Counted from the stretch's first letter, positions 52,755 to 63,246 are shown. The stretch is DNA of 64,000 nucleotides from an uncultured Sphingomonadaceae bacterium (GCA_947503245.1 CANNCV010000001.1:62001-126000), one strand, 5' to 3'. The notes: generated by a model from the letters alone, not told the origin. Numbers and translations are program-made.

Positions 52755-52982
52755 AGGCCGTTCGCGACATGCTGCCATTTGGGTAGCAAAAGGTCATGCG
52801 CCGATGTGGCGCGGCCTTTTGAGAGACTTAGAACTGTTCCTCTGCAGGGCCCTTGGGTCGCACCAACCTGCGAGGAAAAGGCGGTGGTGTGCCGAAAGGC
52901 GCCGTACCGAGGTACGCCATATCTTGGGGTATGGGCCATCGCCAACTTCTTTGCGCAGCCATTATCTTTACAGATATGGCCT
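52755..52982. repeat. Multi-hairpin intergenic element, possible MITE/REP-like repeat or structured RNA
   Basis: Three nested/serial hairpins (52787-52821, 52903-52916, 52958-52980) bounded by AATAGGCC ... GGCCTGATT. Confidence 0.4.
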
Positions 52983-53048
52983 GATTGAACGCTGGCATAG
53001 AGCAGCATGTTGATGCATAAAGACTCGATGCAAGACACCAATAGCCCC

Positions 53049-53288
53049 ATGACATTCGGCCAATATTTGCGGTGCCGCGAAACGGTAAGCCGGGCGATAA
53101 AGGTGAGCGCCATTGTCGGCACGATATTGATCGCCATCAATCAAGGGGACGGGATTATCGCGGGCAGTTGGCCGCCCTTATGGAAAATCATCCTGACCTA
53201 TTTGGTGCCCTATAGTGTCTCATCCTATTCAACAGCGGCATTGCTGCTCGACCAGCAAAGATCAGCAGGAAAGATACATCAGGTTTAA
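53049..53288 (+). CDS. NrtS-like nitrate/nitrite transporter (small two-TM protein)
   Basis: AIKVSAIVGTILIAINQGDGIIAGSWPPLWKIILTYLVPYSVSSYSTA. Confidence 0.75.
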   Translation: MTFGQYLRCRETVSRAIKVSAIVGTILIAINQGDGIIAGSWPPLWKIILTYLVPYSVSSYSTAALLLDQQRSAGKIHQV

Positions 53289-53311
53289 GGCTGAGGTTTT
53301 GGCTTTGCGTC

Positions 53312-53938
53312 TTAGCTGGCATATTTGACGGAGCAACCATAGGGCCGGCTACGTTTCACCGAAACGGCTTTGCCTGACGCAATCTCATTCAATGCACCGG
53401 TCACATGGTTGCGCGCTTTTTTAATGTCATCCACTCTGGCAGAGGGGATGCTGTCAATGCCGCCCTGGTAGACCAATATACCCTTGGCATTGATGATATA
53501 CATGTGCGGCGTAGTGCGCGCGGCATAAAGTTTGCCGACCTTACCCGTGCGGTCAAACAGATAATGGGAAGAACGCGCCTTTTGCTGGGCAACCAATGCG
53601 CGGGCCTGTTTGGCGGTGATGTCGCCCTGCTTACCCTTGGCACCGGAATTGATGGTCAGCCAGACCACGCCCTGTTTGCGCGCTGCGGCCTGTGTGCGCT
53701 GCATATTGCCGCTATCATAATGTTTCTGCACAAAGGGGCAGCCCGGATTATGCCATTCCAGAACGACCGTTTTGCCTCGAAACTGACTAAGCGAAACAGA
53801 TTTGCCATTAGCATCTGTCAGCGTAAAATTGGCCGCTTGCTGGCCCGTTTTCTGCGCAGCGACCAGCGGAACAGAAAAACCGGTTGCGACAATGGCACTG
53901 GCCCCCAAGGCCAAGGCAACAGCAAATTTGCGGCTCAT
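53312..53938 (-). CDS. Thioredoxin-family redoxin (AhpC/TSA-like), secreted
   Basis: FTLTDANGKSVSLSQFRGKTVVLEWHNPGCPFVQKHYDSGNM; signal peptide. Confidence 0.88.
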   Translation of the reverse strand: MSRKFAVALALGASAIVATGFSVPLVAAQKTGQQAANFTLTDANGKSVSLSQFRGKTVVLEWHNPGCPFVQKHYDSGNMQRTQAAARKQGVVWLTINSGAKGKQGDITAKQARALVAQQKARSSHYLFDRTGKVGKLYAARTTPHMYIINAKGILVYQGGIDSIPSARVDDIKKARNHVTGALNEIASGKAVSVKRSRPYGCSVKYAS

Positions 53939-53975
53939 ATTCTTATTCCTTTTTCATTGCTCACAGGGCGCTGGT

Positions 53976-56129
53976 TCAGGACACCAGAGCGGTGAGCGTA
54001 TCAACGGTAAGCACTTGCGGCAATATCTGTGGTTCGCCGCCCGGCGCATAATAGACATAGAGCGGCACACCAGAACGGCCATGTTCTTCCAGATAGCGGG
54101 TAATCTCTGCATCTTGGCGCGTCCAATCGCCTTTTAACACAGTCACATCAGCGGCGGCAAAAGCATCAGCAGTGGCCGTACGTTGCAGAGCAGTGGCTTC
54201 ATTGGCCTTACAGGTAATGCACCAATCAGCGGTGAAATAGGCAAAAACTGGTCTGCCGTCACTGCGCAGGCTTGCCAATGTGTCATAAGAAAAGGGTTCA
54301 CTGGCCAGGGTTTCGTTTGAAGATACCCCGACACTGCCAGAGACTGCGCCGCCCAGTGGCAGCAACAACAGCGCCGCCAGAGCAGCCGCAAATGCCGGAG
54401 CAACGGGTAGCCAGCTGCGCACTGAACCGCCACGCTGGCGCACGCCATACCACCAGAGGAAGAGCGCAAAGCTGAGCGCCCCAGCCAATGCCAACAGCAA
54501 GCCATCATTGCCGATTTGCTGCCCCAAGAGCCAGATCAGCGCGAGCACTGAGAAGAACATGGGCACGGCCATAATCTTGCGGAATTTGTCCATCCACGCG
54601 CCGGGCTTTGGCATCATTTTACGTAAAGCGGGGATGAAGCCGAGCAACAGGAACGGCAAAGCAAGACCGAGACCCAGACCAACAAAAATCAACAGGCCCG
54701 CAGCGGGCGGCAACAATATTGCCGCCCCCATGGCCCCTGCCATAAATGGCGCGCTGCACGGTGTCGCGACCAAAGCCGCCAAAGCACCTGTCCAAAAAGC
54801 ACCTTGCGCGCCGCCCTTATTGGCCAGATCATTGCCGACAGAGACAGTGCCAAATTCAAACAATCCGGCAAGATTAAGCGCAATGCCGGTAAACAGAATG
54901 AGCAGCACGAAAATGATGCGCGGGTCTTGCAATTGAAAGCCCCAGCCTATTTCTGCGCCCAAAGCCCTTAAGCCCAGCATGGCGCCGCCCAATAGCAGGC
55001 AGAAAAGAATGATGCCCGCGGTATAAGCTAAGGCATCGCGGCGAGCTTCAGAGGCAGCGCCGCCCGCCTTAGCAAGGCTGATGGCTTTCAGGCTAAGTAT
55101 CGGAAAGACACAAGGGAAGATGTTGAGCAACAATCCGCCAAGCACTGCGCCGCCAAAAGCAATGAAAAATATTGTCAGGCTACTTTCACCCAAAGCCAGA
55201 TCAGCGCCGCCCTTACCATTCCCCAAAATGTCGCTGGCACCATCGGCAAAACCTGCAAATGCAGCTTCGCCGGCATCTTTGGCAGTCAGGCTTAACCCGC
55301 GATGCTCACCAATGCGCAACACGCCTTGCATAACGCCCTCACCCGCACCATAAGCGCCGGTTTCAATAATCAACATATCGTCGCCGCGCATCAGTTTTTG
55401 CGGGGCGCTATAGTCTATAATGCCGTCTGTTTCGGAGAAGAAGTAAACATCTTCCAATTCTACCGAATTCGGCAATGGAATGGCGATACGGACAGTCTCG
55501 CCACTGACTGAATATTGCGCTTCACTGCCCAAAGGCGCGGGCAGATTGCCGCGCCAGGCATCGAACCGGCCTTTGCGCGCATCATCAATAGCGCCATCGC
55601 CGACGGTAAGGGTGAAATTCAGCGTCTGGTTTTCCGGAACGCAAACTTCATCCGTACAGGCCAGCCATTCGGCCTTTACAGACAATGGCAAAACTGTTCC
55701 CGGCGCCAGATCTTCGGACAATGTTACAGGCAATAGCAACGCATATTCGCCTTCATAAACATAGTTCATGATACCAGCGATAATCAATGTCTCCGGCACG
55801 GGGTAGCGCAGCTCTCCAACCGAAACGCCTTCAGGAACCGTCCAGTCCAAAGTGGTTGGAATACCCGCATCGCCCGGGTTGATCCAATAGCCATGCCATG
55901 TTGGCTTTGGCGTCATTAACAAAGCGAGATTGACCGTTTCACCAGCTTTGGGTGTATCGCTTTCTGCCACAAACCGCGCATTGATATTGGGTTCTACACC
56001 GCCAAAGCCACCAACTTGCGCAGTGGCAGAAGCAAAAGGTGCTATCGCCAGCATGGCGATCACCGCCCAAATAACAGCCTTTATCTGGCCAGAAAGAAGG
56101 CGAAATCTTGCAGTCGGGAAATCAGTCAT
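53976..56129 (-). CDS. DsbD-family thiol:disulfide interchange protein
   Basis: N-terminal DsbD-alpha-like region, polytopic core, C-terminal thioredoxin FAYFTADWCITCKANE. Confidence 0.9.
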   Translation of the reverse strand: MTDFPTARFRLLSGQIKAVIWAVIAMLAIAPFASATAQVGGFGGVEPNINARFVAESDTPKAGETVNLALLMTPKPTWHGYWINPGDAGIPTTLDWTVPEGVSVGELRYPVPETLIIAGIMNYVYEGEYALLLPVTLSEDLAPGTVLPLSVKAEWLACTDEVCVPENQTLNFTLTVGDGAIDDARKGRFDAWRGNLPAPLGSEAQYSVSGETVRIAIPLPNSVELEDVYFFSETDGIIDYSAPQKLMRGDDMLIIETGAYGAGEGVMQGVLRIGEHRGLSLTAKDAGEAAFAGFADGASDILGNGKGGADLALGESSLTIFFIAFGGAVLGGLLLNIFPCVFPILSLKAISLAKAGGAASEARRDALAYTAGIILFCLLLGGAMLGLRALGAEIGWGFQLQDPRIIFVLLILFTGIALNLAGLFEFGTVSVGNDLANKGGAQGAFWTGALAALVATPCSAPFMAGAMGAAILLPPAAGLLIFVGLGLGLALPFLLLGFIPALRKMMPKPGAWMDKFRKIMAVPMFFSVLALIWLLGQQIGNDGLLLALAGALSFALFLWWYGVRQRGGSVRSWLPVAPAFAAALAALLLLPLGGAVSGSVGVSSNETLASEPFSYDTLASLRSDGRPVFAYFTADWCITCKANEATALQRTATADAFAAADVTVLKGDWTRQDAEITRYLEEHGRSGVPLYVYYAPGGEPQILPQVLTVDTLTALVS

Positions 56130-56327
56130 GAACAGCTATATAATCCATTGGTCCAGCGCTACAAAGCAGCAAAATGCCCAATATGGGAATATCATGCGCT
56201 TTGCTAGGCGATGCTTGCATCAAAACTGCCGCAATATTAGCGGCATATATTCTGTCATTCAGACAAATGGAGTATTTGGTTACACAGCCGTGTTGAAATC
56301 CAAGCCGAACATTGCGGCGGCAAACAT

Positions 56328-57281
56328 TTAGCGTGTTTCGTATCGCTTCAATCGCGGATCGAGTTTATTGTTGCTGATATTGAGCCGATCAGGCGACCAA
56401 TTGGCGACAAACACTGTATTACGCTCTACATTAGGGGCGATACGCGCATCATTATTGGTGATGGTTAGGCCTTCAGAAGTCCATGTATCGCGTTCTGCCC
56501 GGACGGCGATCAAAGCGCTGTAATTTTCCTTATTGCGCCCTTGCACGAAAACATTGCCAGCGATCAGGCCCGTCGCGCCATCGGGAAGGTCAATCATATA
56601 GTTGGTGGCTGTGCCTTTGGTGTCGTCAAAGCTGTTTTGCGTCAGCTCAACATTGGGCGCACGCGATTTGACATAATGGCCGCCAGTGCCTTTTTCAAAA
56701 CGGCTGCGGGTTACCTTTAATGACGCCAATTTGTTGATATAGATGCTGTGCGCGCACCCTTTTGCACCGCCGCAACGGCCAAGGCCGGTAAATGTGCTCT
56801 TATCGATAGTCAGTGATGCGGTAGGGTCATTAGCGGTCAAAATACCCTGCTGCGAATTGCGGAACCAGCTATTGGTGACCGTCAGACTGCCGCGCTCTTG
56901 GCGAATGCCTGCCCCGTTAAGATCGGTCACGGCCATATTCTCAAAGATCAGGCCATGCACCTCTGCCCCTTTGGCGCGCATAACAATCGCGGCCTTGCCT
57001 TCACAAATACCACCATCAAATACCACACTGCCGGGCTGCGCGGCCTGATAAATCACATAGCCCGCCGTTTGCACAGCACATTCAGTATAGCGCCCCGGCC
57101 CGATCAAGATCGTCCCACGATCAGCACGAATCTTGTCTACTGCGGCTTGCAGGCTGCGGAATTGCTGACCGGTTTCCGCAATGGTAAATCCGCGCTGGTC
57201 AGACTGTGCCTGGGTCGCCACGAAAGGCGTCACGGCAAGAGCTGTAATAGCAAGAAGCGAAGTAACAAATTTGGCACGCAT
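56328..57281 (-). CDS. Secreted right-handed parallel beta-helix protein
   Basis: Signal peptide; RSLQAAVDKIRADRGTILIGPGRYTECAVQ and serial beta-helix rungs. Confidence 0.75.
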   Translation of the reverse strand: MRAKFVTSLLAITALAVTPFVATQAQSDQRGFTIAETGQQFRSLQAAVDKIRADRGTILIGPGRYTECAVQTAGYVIYQAAQPGSVVFDGGICEGKAAIVMRAKGAEVHGLIFENMAVTDLNGAGIRQERGSLTVTNSWFRNSQQGILTANDPTASLTIDKSTFTGLGRCGGAKGCAHSIYINKLASLKVTRSRFEKGTGGHYVKSRAPNVELTQNSFDDTKGTATNYMIDLPDGATGLIAGNVFVQGRNKENYSALIAVRAERDTWTSEGLTITNNDARIAPNVERNTVFVANWSPDRLNISNNKLDPRLKRYETR

Positions 57282-57411
57282 GATAAAATTGCTCCAAGCA
57301 ATATATGAGGATTGATGGTGAGAATATCCCATCATAACGCGATAGACCAGCCCCAACAGCCTACTGTGCCAATTGGGTGCAATATCAAGCGCTAATATTA
57401 AACCGTCAGGG

Positions 57412-60042
57412 TTAATCCAAATTCGGTCTTAGCCAGCGTTTTGCTGTGTCCAGATCAACGCCGCGCCGCGCCGCATAGTCGGTCAACTGGTCTTCACCTA
57501 TACGGGCAACACCAAAATATTCTGACTGATCATGCCCAAAATAAAAGCCGGAAACCGCTGCTGTCGGTAACATGGCGAAGCTCTCCGTGAGAGTGATGCC
57601 GGTATTATCTGTTGCTTTTAGCAGATCGAACAGTGCCGGTTTTTGGCTGTGGTCAGGGCATGCAGGATAGCCAGGCGCTGGGCGAATACCGCGATATTGC
57701 TCTTTAATCAGCGCTTCATTGGTCAGCTGCTCATCGGGCGCATAACCCCAAAGTTCACAACGCACATGCTGGTGCAGCCGTTCGGCAAAGGCTTCGGCCA
57801 GACGGTCGGCAAGCGCTTTTAGCAAAATATCCGAATAATCATCATGGTCCGCTTTAAACCGCGCCAGATGCTCCTCAATCCCATGACCAGCAGTGACAGC
57901 AAAGCCGCCAATCCAATCCCCCGCCGGATCAATAAAGTCGGCAAGGCACATATTGGCGCGGCCTTCCCGCTTGGCGATCTGCTGGCGCAAAAACGGCATG
58001 CGTACAGTGCCTTCGTCCGCATCAATCAGCACATCATCGCCATCACGGCGACATGGCCAAAGAGCGGCAACCCCTTTTGCGGTCAGCCATTTTTCATCGA
58101 TGATCCGGTCGAGCATCTTTTGCGCGTCATCAAACAGATTGCGTGCACTGGGGCCGACAACACTGTCCTGCAATATTGCTGGATAATTGCCCGCCAATTC
58201 CCAACTGCGGAAAAATGGCGTCCAGTCGATAGTCTCGCGCAAATCGGCCAGATCCCAATCGTCAAAGACATGCAGGCCGGGCTGCTTTGGTGCAGATGCC
58301 TTGCCAGACATATCAGCCGCAAAGCCATTGGCGCGCGCTTTTTCCAGCGGTACCAGCTCTGTTTTGCCGCGCCCTGCCCTTTTGGTGCGGACATCCTCAT
58401 ACTCAGCGGCAGTGCGCTCGACAAAGGCCTCTGCCTGTGTTTCGCTGACCAAGGTTGAGGCAACACCAACTGCGCGGCTGGCATCCAGCACATGCACAAT
58501 CGGGCCATTATAGGCTGGGGAAATACGTAGCGCGGTATGCACTTTTGATGTTGTGGCGCCGCCAATGAGCAGCGGCATCGTCATATCAGCGCGCTGCATT
58601 TCCTCTGCAACCGTGACCATCTCATCAAGCGATGGCGTAATCAGGCCCGACAGGCCGATCATATCCGCATCATTCTCATTCGCGGCTTTCAAAATATCCT
58701 GCCACGGCACCATGACACCCAGATCAACAACCTCAAAGCCGTTACATTGCAGCACGACGCCGACGATATTTTTGCCAATATCGTGCACATCACCTTTGAC
58801 TGTGGCCATGATGATCTTGCCCTTGCCACGTGCGCCCTCTTCTTTTTCCGCCTCAATATAGGGGAAGAGGTGCGCCACAGCTTTTTTCATCACGCGCGCA
58901 GATTTGACCACTTGCGGCAGAAACATTTTGCCTGAGCCAAACAGATCACCCACGACATTCATGCCATCCATCAACGGGCCTTCAATCACTTCGATAGGGC
59001 GACCGTCACGCTGTTTCACCGCAAGACGCATTTCCTCTGTGTCATCGACAATATGGGCATCAATACCTTTGACCAGTGCATGCTCCAGACGTTTGGCCAC
59101 ATCATAGCCGCGCCATTCCGCCGCCGCTTTTTCCGCAACCGCATCGGTACCACGAAATTTCTCTGCCAGCGCGATCAATATCTCGGTCGCATCACCGCCA
59201 GACTTGGGTTCGCGGTCAAGCACGACATCTTCACAGGCATCGCGCAATTCCGGGTCAATATCGTCATAAATATCCAGCTGCCCTGCATTCACAATCGCCA
59301 TATCCAAACCAGCGGGAATAGCATGATAGAGAAACACGCTATGCATGGCGCGGCGCACAGGCTCATTGCCGCGAAAGCTGAATGACAGGTTGGACAGTCC
59401 ACCGGAAAAATGCACATGCGGGCAGCGCGCGCGGATTTCTGCAACAGCCTCAATAAAATCCAACCCATAGCGGCGATGCTCATCAATACCGGTGGCAACC
59501 GCAAAGACATTGGGGTCAAAAATAATATCTTCAGGCGGGAAGCCGATACCGGTGAGCAGCTTATAAGCGCGGCAACAAATCTCTATCTTGCGCTCTTTGG
59601 TGTCAGCCTGTCCTGTTTCATCAAAGGCCATCACCACAACCGCAGCGCCATAGGCCATGCATTTGCGCGCATGAGCCAGAAACTCCGCCTCACCCTCTTT
59701 CATGCTGATCGAATTGACAATCGGCTTACCCGACACGCATTTCAATCCAGCCTCAATCACTGACCATTTGGAACTGTCGATCATCACCGGGACACGGGCA
59801 ATATCTGGCTCAGCGGCGATCAGTTTCAAAAAGCGCGTCATTGCGACTTCTGCATCCAGCAGGCCTTCATCCATATTGACGTCAATAATCTGTGCGCCAT
59901 TTTCAACCTGCTGACGAGCGACCTCAACTGCTGCATCATAATCATCATTCATGATCAGCTTTTTAAACCGCGCAGAGCCAGTGACATTGGTGCGCTCACC
60001 AATGTTGACAAATTGAGTGGAACTGTTTTGGGTTTGGCTCAT
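57412..60042 (-). CDS. metH: Methionine synthase C-terminal part (pterin-, cobalamin-binding and activation domains)
   Basis: [62 protein letters not shown]-type activation domain. Confidence 0.93.
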   Translation of the reverse strand: MSQTQNSSTQFVNIGERTNVTGSARFKKLIMNDDYDAAVEVARQQVENGAQIIDVNMDEGLLDAEVAMTRFLKLIAAEPDIARVPVMIDSSKWSVIEAGLKCVSGKPIVNSISMKEGEAEFLAHARKCMAYGAAVVVMAFDETGQADTKERKIEICCRAYKLLTGIGFPPEDIIFDPNVFAVATGIDEHRRYGLDFIEAVAEIRARCPHVHFSGGLSNLSFSFRGNEPVRRAMHSVFLYHAIPAGLDMAIVNAGQLDIYDDIDPELRDACEDVVLDREPKSGGDATEILIALAEKFRGTDAVAEKAAAEWRGYDVAKRLEHALVKGIDAHIVDDTEEMRLAVKQRDGRPIEVIEGPLMDGMNVVGDLFGSGKMFLPQVVKSARVMKKAVAHLFPYIEAEKEEGARGKGKIIMATVKGDVHDIGKNIVGVVLQCNGFEVVDLGVMVPWQDILKAANENDADMIGLSGLITPSLDEMVTVAEEMQRADMTMPLLIGGATTSKVHTALRISPAYNGPIVHVLDASRAVGVASTLVSETQAEAFVERTAAEYEDVRTKRAGRGKTELVPLEKARANGFAADMSGKASAPKQPGLHVFDDWDLADLRETIDWTPFFRSWELAGNYPAILQDSVVGPSARNLFDDAQKMLDRIIDEKWLTAKGVAALWPCRRDGDDVLIDADEGTVRMPFLRQQIAKREGRANMCLADFIDPAGDWIGGFAVTAGHGIEEHLARFKADHDDYSDILLKALADRLAEAFAERLHQHVRCELWGYAPDEQLTNEALIKEQYRGIRPAPGYPACPDHSQKPALFDLLKATDNTGITLTESFAMLPTAAVSGFYFGHDQSEYFGVARIGEDQLTDYAARRGVDLDTAKRWLRPNLD

Positions 60043-60131
60043 GGCAACTTTTCTGTTCGTCATGCTGAAATATGGTCAGCTTGCATTTTGTTCTTCGGTT
60101 TAGTCCCTAGGCAATCGGGATAAAGGCATGC

Positions 60132-61196
60132 TCACGCCGCCATAGTGAAGGGTTCCAGACCAGACAGGCGAGTCTGCACAGGCAGGTCAGGGATCACCCG
60201 CGGCGCAGCATCTTTCACAGCCCTTGCAATCGCAGCAATATGCCCGGGCGTCGTACCGCAGCACCCACCAACAATATTGACCAGACCGCCCTGCAACCAC
60301 TCACCGATCAATGCCGCCGTCTGTTCGGGCAATTCGTCATATTCGCCCAAATCATTGGGCAGCCCGGCATTGGGATATGCCATCACCAAAGTATCGGACT
60401 GGCTTGCCAAAGCGGCCAGATGCGGGCGCAGCAAATCTGCACCAAAGGAGCAATTCAGCCCGATCGTCAAAGGTTTGACATGGCGTATAGCATGCCAAAA
60501 GGCCTCAACAGTGTGGCCAGACAAATTGCGCCCTGCCATATCGGTTATCGTCATGGAGATCATCAATGGCACATCGCGGCCTGCGGCCTCAGCGGCCTGC
60601 TGCGCCGCCATGGCAGCCGATTTGGCGTTGAGCGTATCAAAAATTGTTTCAATGACGATAAAGTCGACACCGCCCTCAATCAACGCATCGCATTGCTGAC
60701 GATAGACAGCGACCATCTGGTCAAAGTCAACTTCGCGAAAACCAGGATCATTAACGTCAGGCGATAGCGACAATGTCTTGTTGGTCGGGCCAACTGCCCC
60801 TGCAACAAAGCGCCTCTTGCCATCTTGTGCGGTTTTGCGGTCACAGACGCGCCGTGCCAGCCGCGCCGACTCCCTATTAATATCATCCACCAGATGCTCG
60901 GCATTATAATCGGCCTGGCTGATACTGTTGGCGCTAAAAGTATTGGTTTCAATAATGTCCGAACCAGCATCCAGATAGTCGCTATGGATCTGTTCCAATA
61001 TATCAGGCCGTGTCAGCGCCAATATGTCATTATTGCCTTTTTGGTCTGCCGTTACCTCTAACCCTCCGCGATAATCCGCTTCCTGCAAATTGGCATTTTG
61101 TATTGCCGTGCCATAGCCGCCATCAAATATCATGATGCGCTTTGCGGTTTCTGCTTGCAGATATTCGCGTGCGCTCAGCGCTGCATCATTGCTCAT
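60132..61196 (-). CDS. metH: Methionine synthase N-terminal homocysteine-binding part
   Basis: IMIFDGGYGTAIQ, ETNTF, GGCCGTTPGHIAAIARAV, LSGLEPFTMAA at the end. Confidence 0.92.
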   Translation of the reverse strand: MSNDAALSAREYLQAETAKRIMIFDGGYGTAIQNANLQEADYRGGLEVTADQKGNNDILALTRPDILEQIHSDYLDAGSDIIETNTFSANSISQADYNAEHLVDDINRESARLARRVCDRKTAQDGKRRFVAGAVGPTNKTLSLSPDVNDPGFREVDFDQMVAVYRQQCDALIEGGVDFIVIETIFDTLNAKSAAMAAQQAAEAAGRDVPLMISMTITDMAGRNLSGHTVEAFWHAIRHVKPLTIGLNCSFGADLLRPHLAALASQSDTLVMAYPNAGLPNDLGEYDELPEQTAALIGEWLQGGLVNIVGGCCGTTPGHIAAIARAVKDAAPRVIPDLPVQTRLSGLEPFTMAA

Positions 61197-62158
61197 TCCG
61201 CAGCCTCCGTCAGTGCCATTTTTTGGGCGCGAATGCCCAGCAAATGACAGATGGCGAAGCTGAGCTCCGCACGATTGAGCGTATAAAAATGGAAATGGCG
61301 AACGCCGCCCGCATACAGCCTGCGACACATTTCGGCAGCCACTGTCGCCGCAACCAGTTTTCGCGTCTCAGGGTGATCATCCAGCCCTTCAAACAGATCA
61401 TCCATCCATTGCGGAATTTGCGCGCCGCACATGCCAGCAAATTTACGGGTTTGCGCAACATTAGAAACTGGCAATATGCCCGGCGTGATCTCGCCGGTTA
61501 TGCCTGCTGCATCTGCGGCATCACGAAAGCGGAAATAAGCATCGGGTGAGAAAAAGAATTGTGTGATGGCCCGTGTCGCACCGGCATCCAGCTTGCGCTT
61601 CAAATTGTCCAGATCGGTTTGCGGGCAGTTGGCGTCAGGATGCGTTTCAGGATACGCCGCCACCGAAATTTCAAACGGCGCAATCTCTTTGAGGCCCTTC
61701 ACCAGATCAGCCGCACTGGCATAGCCTTCAGGGTGCGGTTCAAATGCTGCGCCTATTTTGGGCGGATCACCACGTAGCGCAACGATATGGCGCACACCCG
61801 CTTCCCAATATTGCTCCGCCACTTCGCGGATCTCTGCCTTGCTGGCCTCTACACAGGTTAAATGCGCCGCTGCGGGCACATTGGTTTCTTTAATGATCCG
61901 CGCCACTGTTGCATGGGTGCGCTCACGCGTTGAGCCACCTGCGCCATAGGTAACCGATACAAAACGCGGGTTCATTGGCGCCAAAGTGGTTAGACTGTCC
62001 CACAATGTTGCTTCCATCTTTTCAGACTTTGGCGGGAAAAACTCAAAAGAGATTTCTGCATCACCAGCCAGCCCCGCAAATAGCGGCGTGTCCAAAGCCA
62101 TACGTGCTTCGTGCATTTCTTGCAGGGACAGATTTTTTGCAGACTGAGTCATAGCCAT
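61193..62158 (-). CDS. metF: Methylenetetrahydrofolate reductase
   Basis: ISFEFFPPKSEKMEATLW, VSVTYGAGGSTRERTHATV, HFHFYTLNRAELSFAIC. Confidence 0.94.
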   Translation of the reverse strand: MAMTQSAKNLSLQEMHEARMALDTPLFAGLAGDAEISFEFFPPKSEKMEATLWDSLTTLAPMNPRFVSVTYGAGGSTRERTHATVARIIKETNVPAAAHLTCVEASKAEIREVAEQYWEAGVRHIVALRGDPPKIGAAFEPHPEGYASAADLVKGLKEIAPFEISVAAYPETHPDANCPQTDLDNLKRKLDAGATRAITQFFFSPDAYFRFRDAADAAGITGEITPGILPVSNVAQTRKFAGMCGAQIPQWMDDLFEGLDDHPETRKLVAATVAAEMCRRLYAGGVRHFHFYTLNRAELSFAICHLLGIRAQKMALTEAAE

Positions 62159-62172
62159 ATTCCGGGCATATT

Positions 62173-63210
62173 TTACGCCTTTTGTTGCTTTTTAGGGGAT
62201 GATTGTTTGTTGCGACTACCGGGTCGCGGAGATATTGTTCCGGCAATCGGTGATGATTGTAATTGGCCCAGCCATATTTTGATGGTCAGTGGTTCACCTT
62301 GCAGCGCCTCGCTGTCCACCAGTGTCATGCCGGCAGAGGCCATGGCATTATGGATTTGATGATCAGAAAAACCGAGGCGAACATGCGCATCGCGATCGCG
62401 CAATTCTTCCAGATTATGTGAAGCGAAATCGATAATCGCCAGCAATCCACCTGGTTTCAAAACACGCGCCGCTTCTAACAAAACCGCTTCGGGCAGATCT
62501 GCAAAATGCAGAACCTGATGCATGATCACATTGTCAAAGCGGTCATCAGCCAAAGGCAGAGCATAAAAGTCACCTTGCACCAGATCAATATTATCCGGAC
62601 CCAAAGCATCCAGCTTTGCACGGGCCAATCGCAACATTTCAGGGCTATTATCAACCGCAGTCACATGTTGCGCTCGCTCGGCAAACAGCTCGACAATGCG
62701 CCCCGTGCCGGTTCCCACATCCAAAAGCTGACCAATATCAGCGCTGGCCAAAACGTCACGCAGCAACGCTTCCACCATTTCTTCCGGCTGGTGTAATGAG
62801 CGTATCGCGTCCCATTGTTCGGCATGGCTGGCAAAATATTCTGCGGCACGCTCTGCCCGCTGCGCCCTTATCGCGGCCAATTTGGCAAGATCAGCCTGTA
62901 TCTGGCTTGCCAGAGCATGATCAAGAAAATCACCATCTGCCAATATTTGCCGCAAAGCCTGTTCGCGTGATCGGGAAGGAGCACTTGCATTGCCGCTCAA
63001 TGCCAGCCGCAAAAATACCCAGCTGCCTTCCTTGCGACGTTCAGCAAGGCCAGCTTCAACCAATATGCGTGCATGGCGCGATACTCTTGGCTGGCTCTGC
63101 TCTAGCACCAGCGCCAATTCACCAACCGCCAAATCCATATGCTGCAGCAACAATATGATGCGCAGACGCGTCTCATCAGCAAGAGCACGGAAGGTGGTTA
63201 AAAGGTCCAT
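62173..63210 (-). CDS. sahR: ArsR-family regulator fused to SAM-methyltransferase-like domain (SahR type)
   Basis: N-terminal ArsR wHTH (LADETRLRIILLLQHMDLAVGELALVLEQSQPRVSRHARIL) plus methyltransferase motif I LLDVGTGTGRIVELFAE; heads the metF-metH operon. Confidence 0.82.
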   Translation of the reverse strand: MDLLTTFRALADETRLRIILLLQHMDLAVGELALVLEQSQPRVSRHARILVEAGLAERRKEGSWVFLRLALSGNASAPSRSREQALRQILADGDFLDHALASQIQADLAKLAAIRAQRAERAAEYFASHAEQWDAIRSLHQPEEMVEALLRDVLASADIGQLLDVGTGTGRIVELFAERAQHVTAVDNSPEMLRLARAKLDALGPDNIDLVQGDFYALPLADDRFDNVIMHQVLHFADLPEAVLLEAARVLKPGGLLAIIDFASHNLEELRDRDAHVRLGFSDHQIHNAMASAGMTLVDSEALQGEPLTIKIWLGQLQSSPIAGTISPRPGSRNKQSSPKKQQKA

Positions 63211-63217
63211 GAAAAAT

Positions 63218-63246
63218 CATATAAAGAAATCTTTATATCCGGTCAA
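63218..63246 (-). promoter_or_regulatory. Predicted sahR promoter with SahR-like palindromic operator
   Basis: ATATAAAGA-aa-TCTTTATAT at 63219-63238; minus-strand -35 TTGACC (63241-63246), 17 bp spacer, -10 TATATG (63218-63223). Confidence 0.75.

Noticed and set aside
52722-52988. ORFs 52722..52988 and 52730..53140 as proteins
   Set aside because: No family resemblance, cross multiple strong hairpins, overlap on both strands; better explained as a repeat/structured element.
57844-58458. 204-aa antisense ORF opposite metH
   Set aside because: Overlaps a confident MetH coding region; no recognisable domain or start signals.
57412-61196. Split metH as a pseudogene or sequencing frameshift
   Set aside because: Both halves end/start at a natural domain boundary with a spacer; all domains intact.
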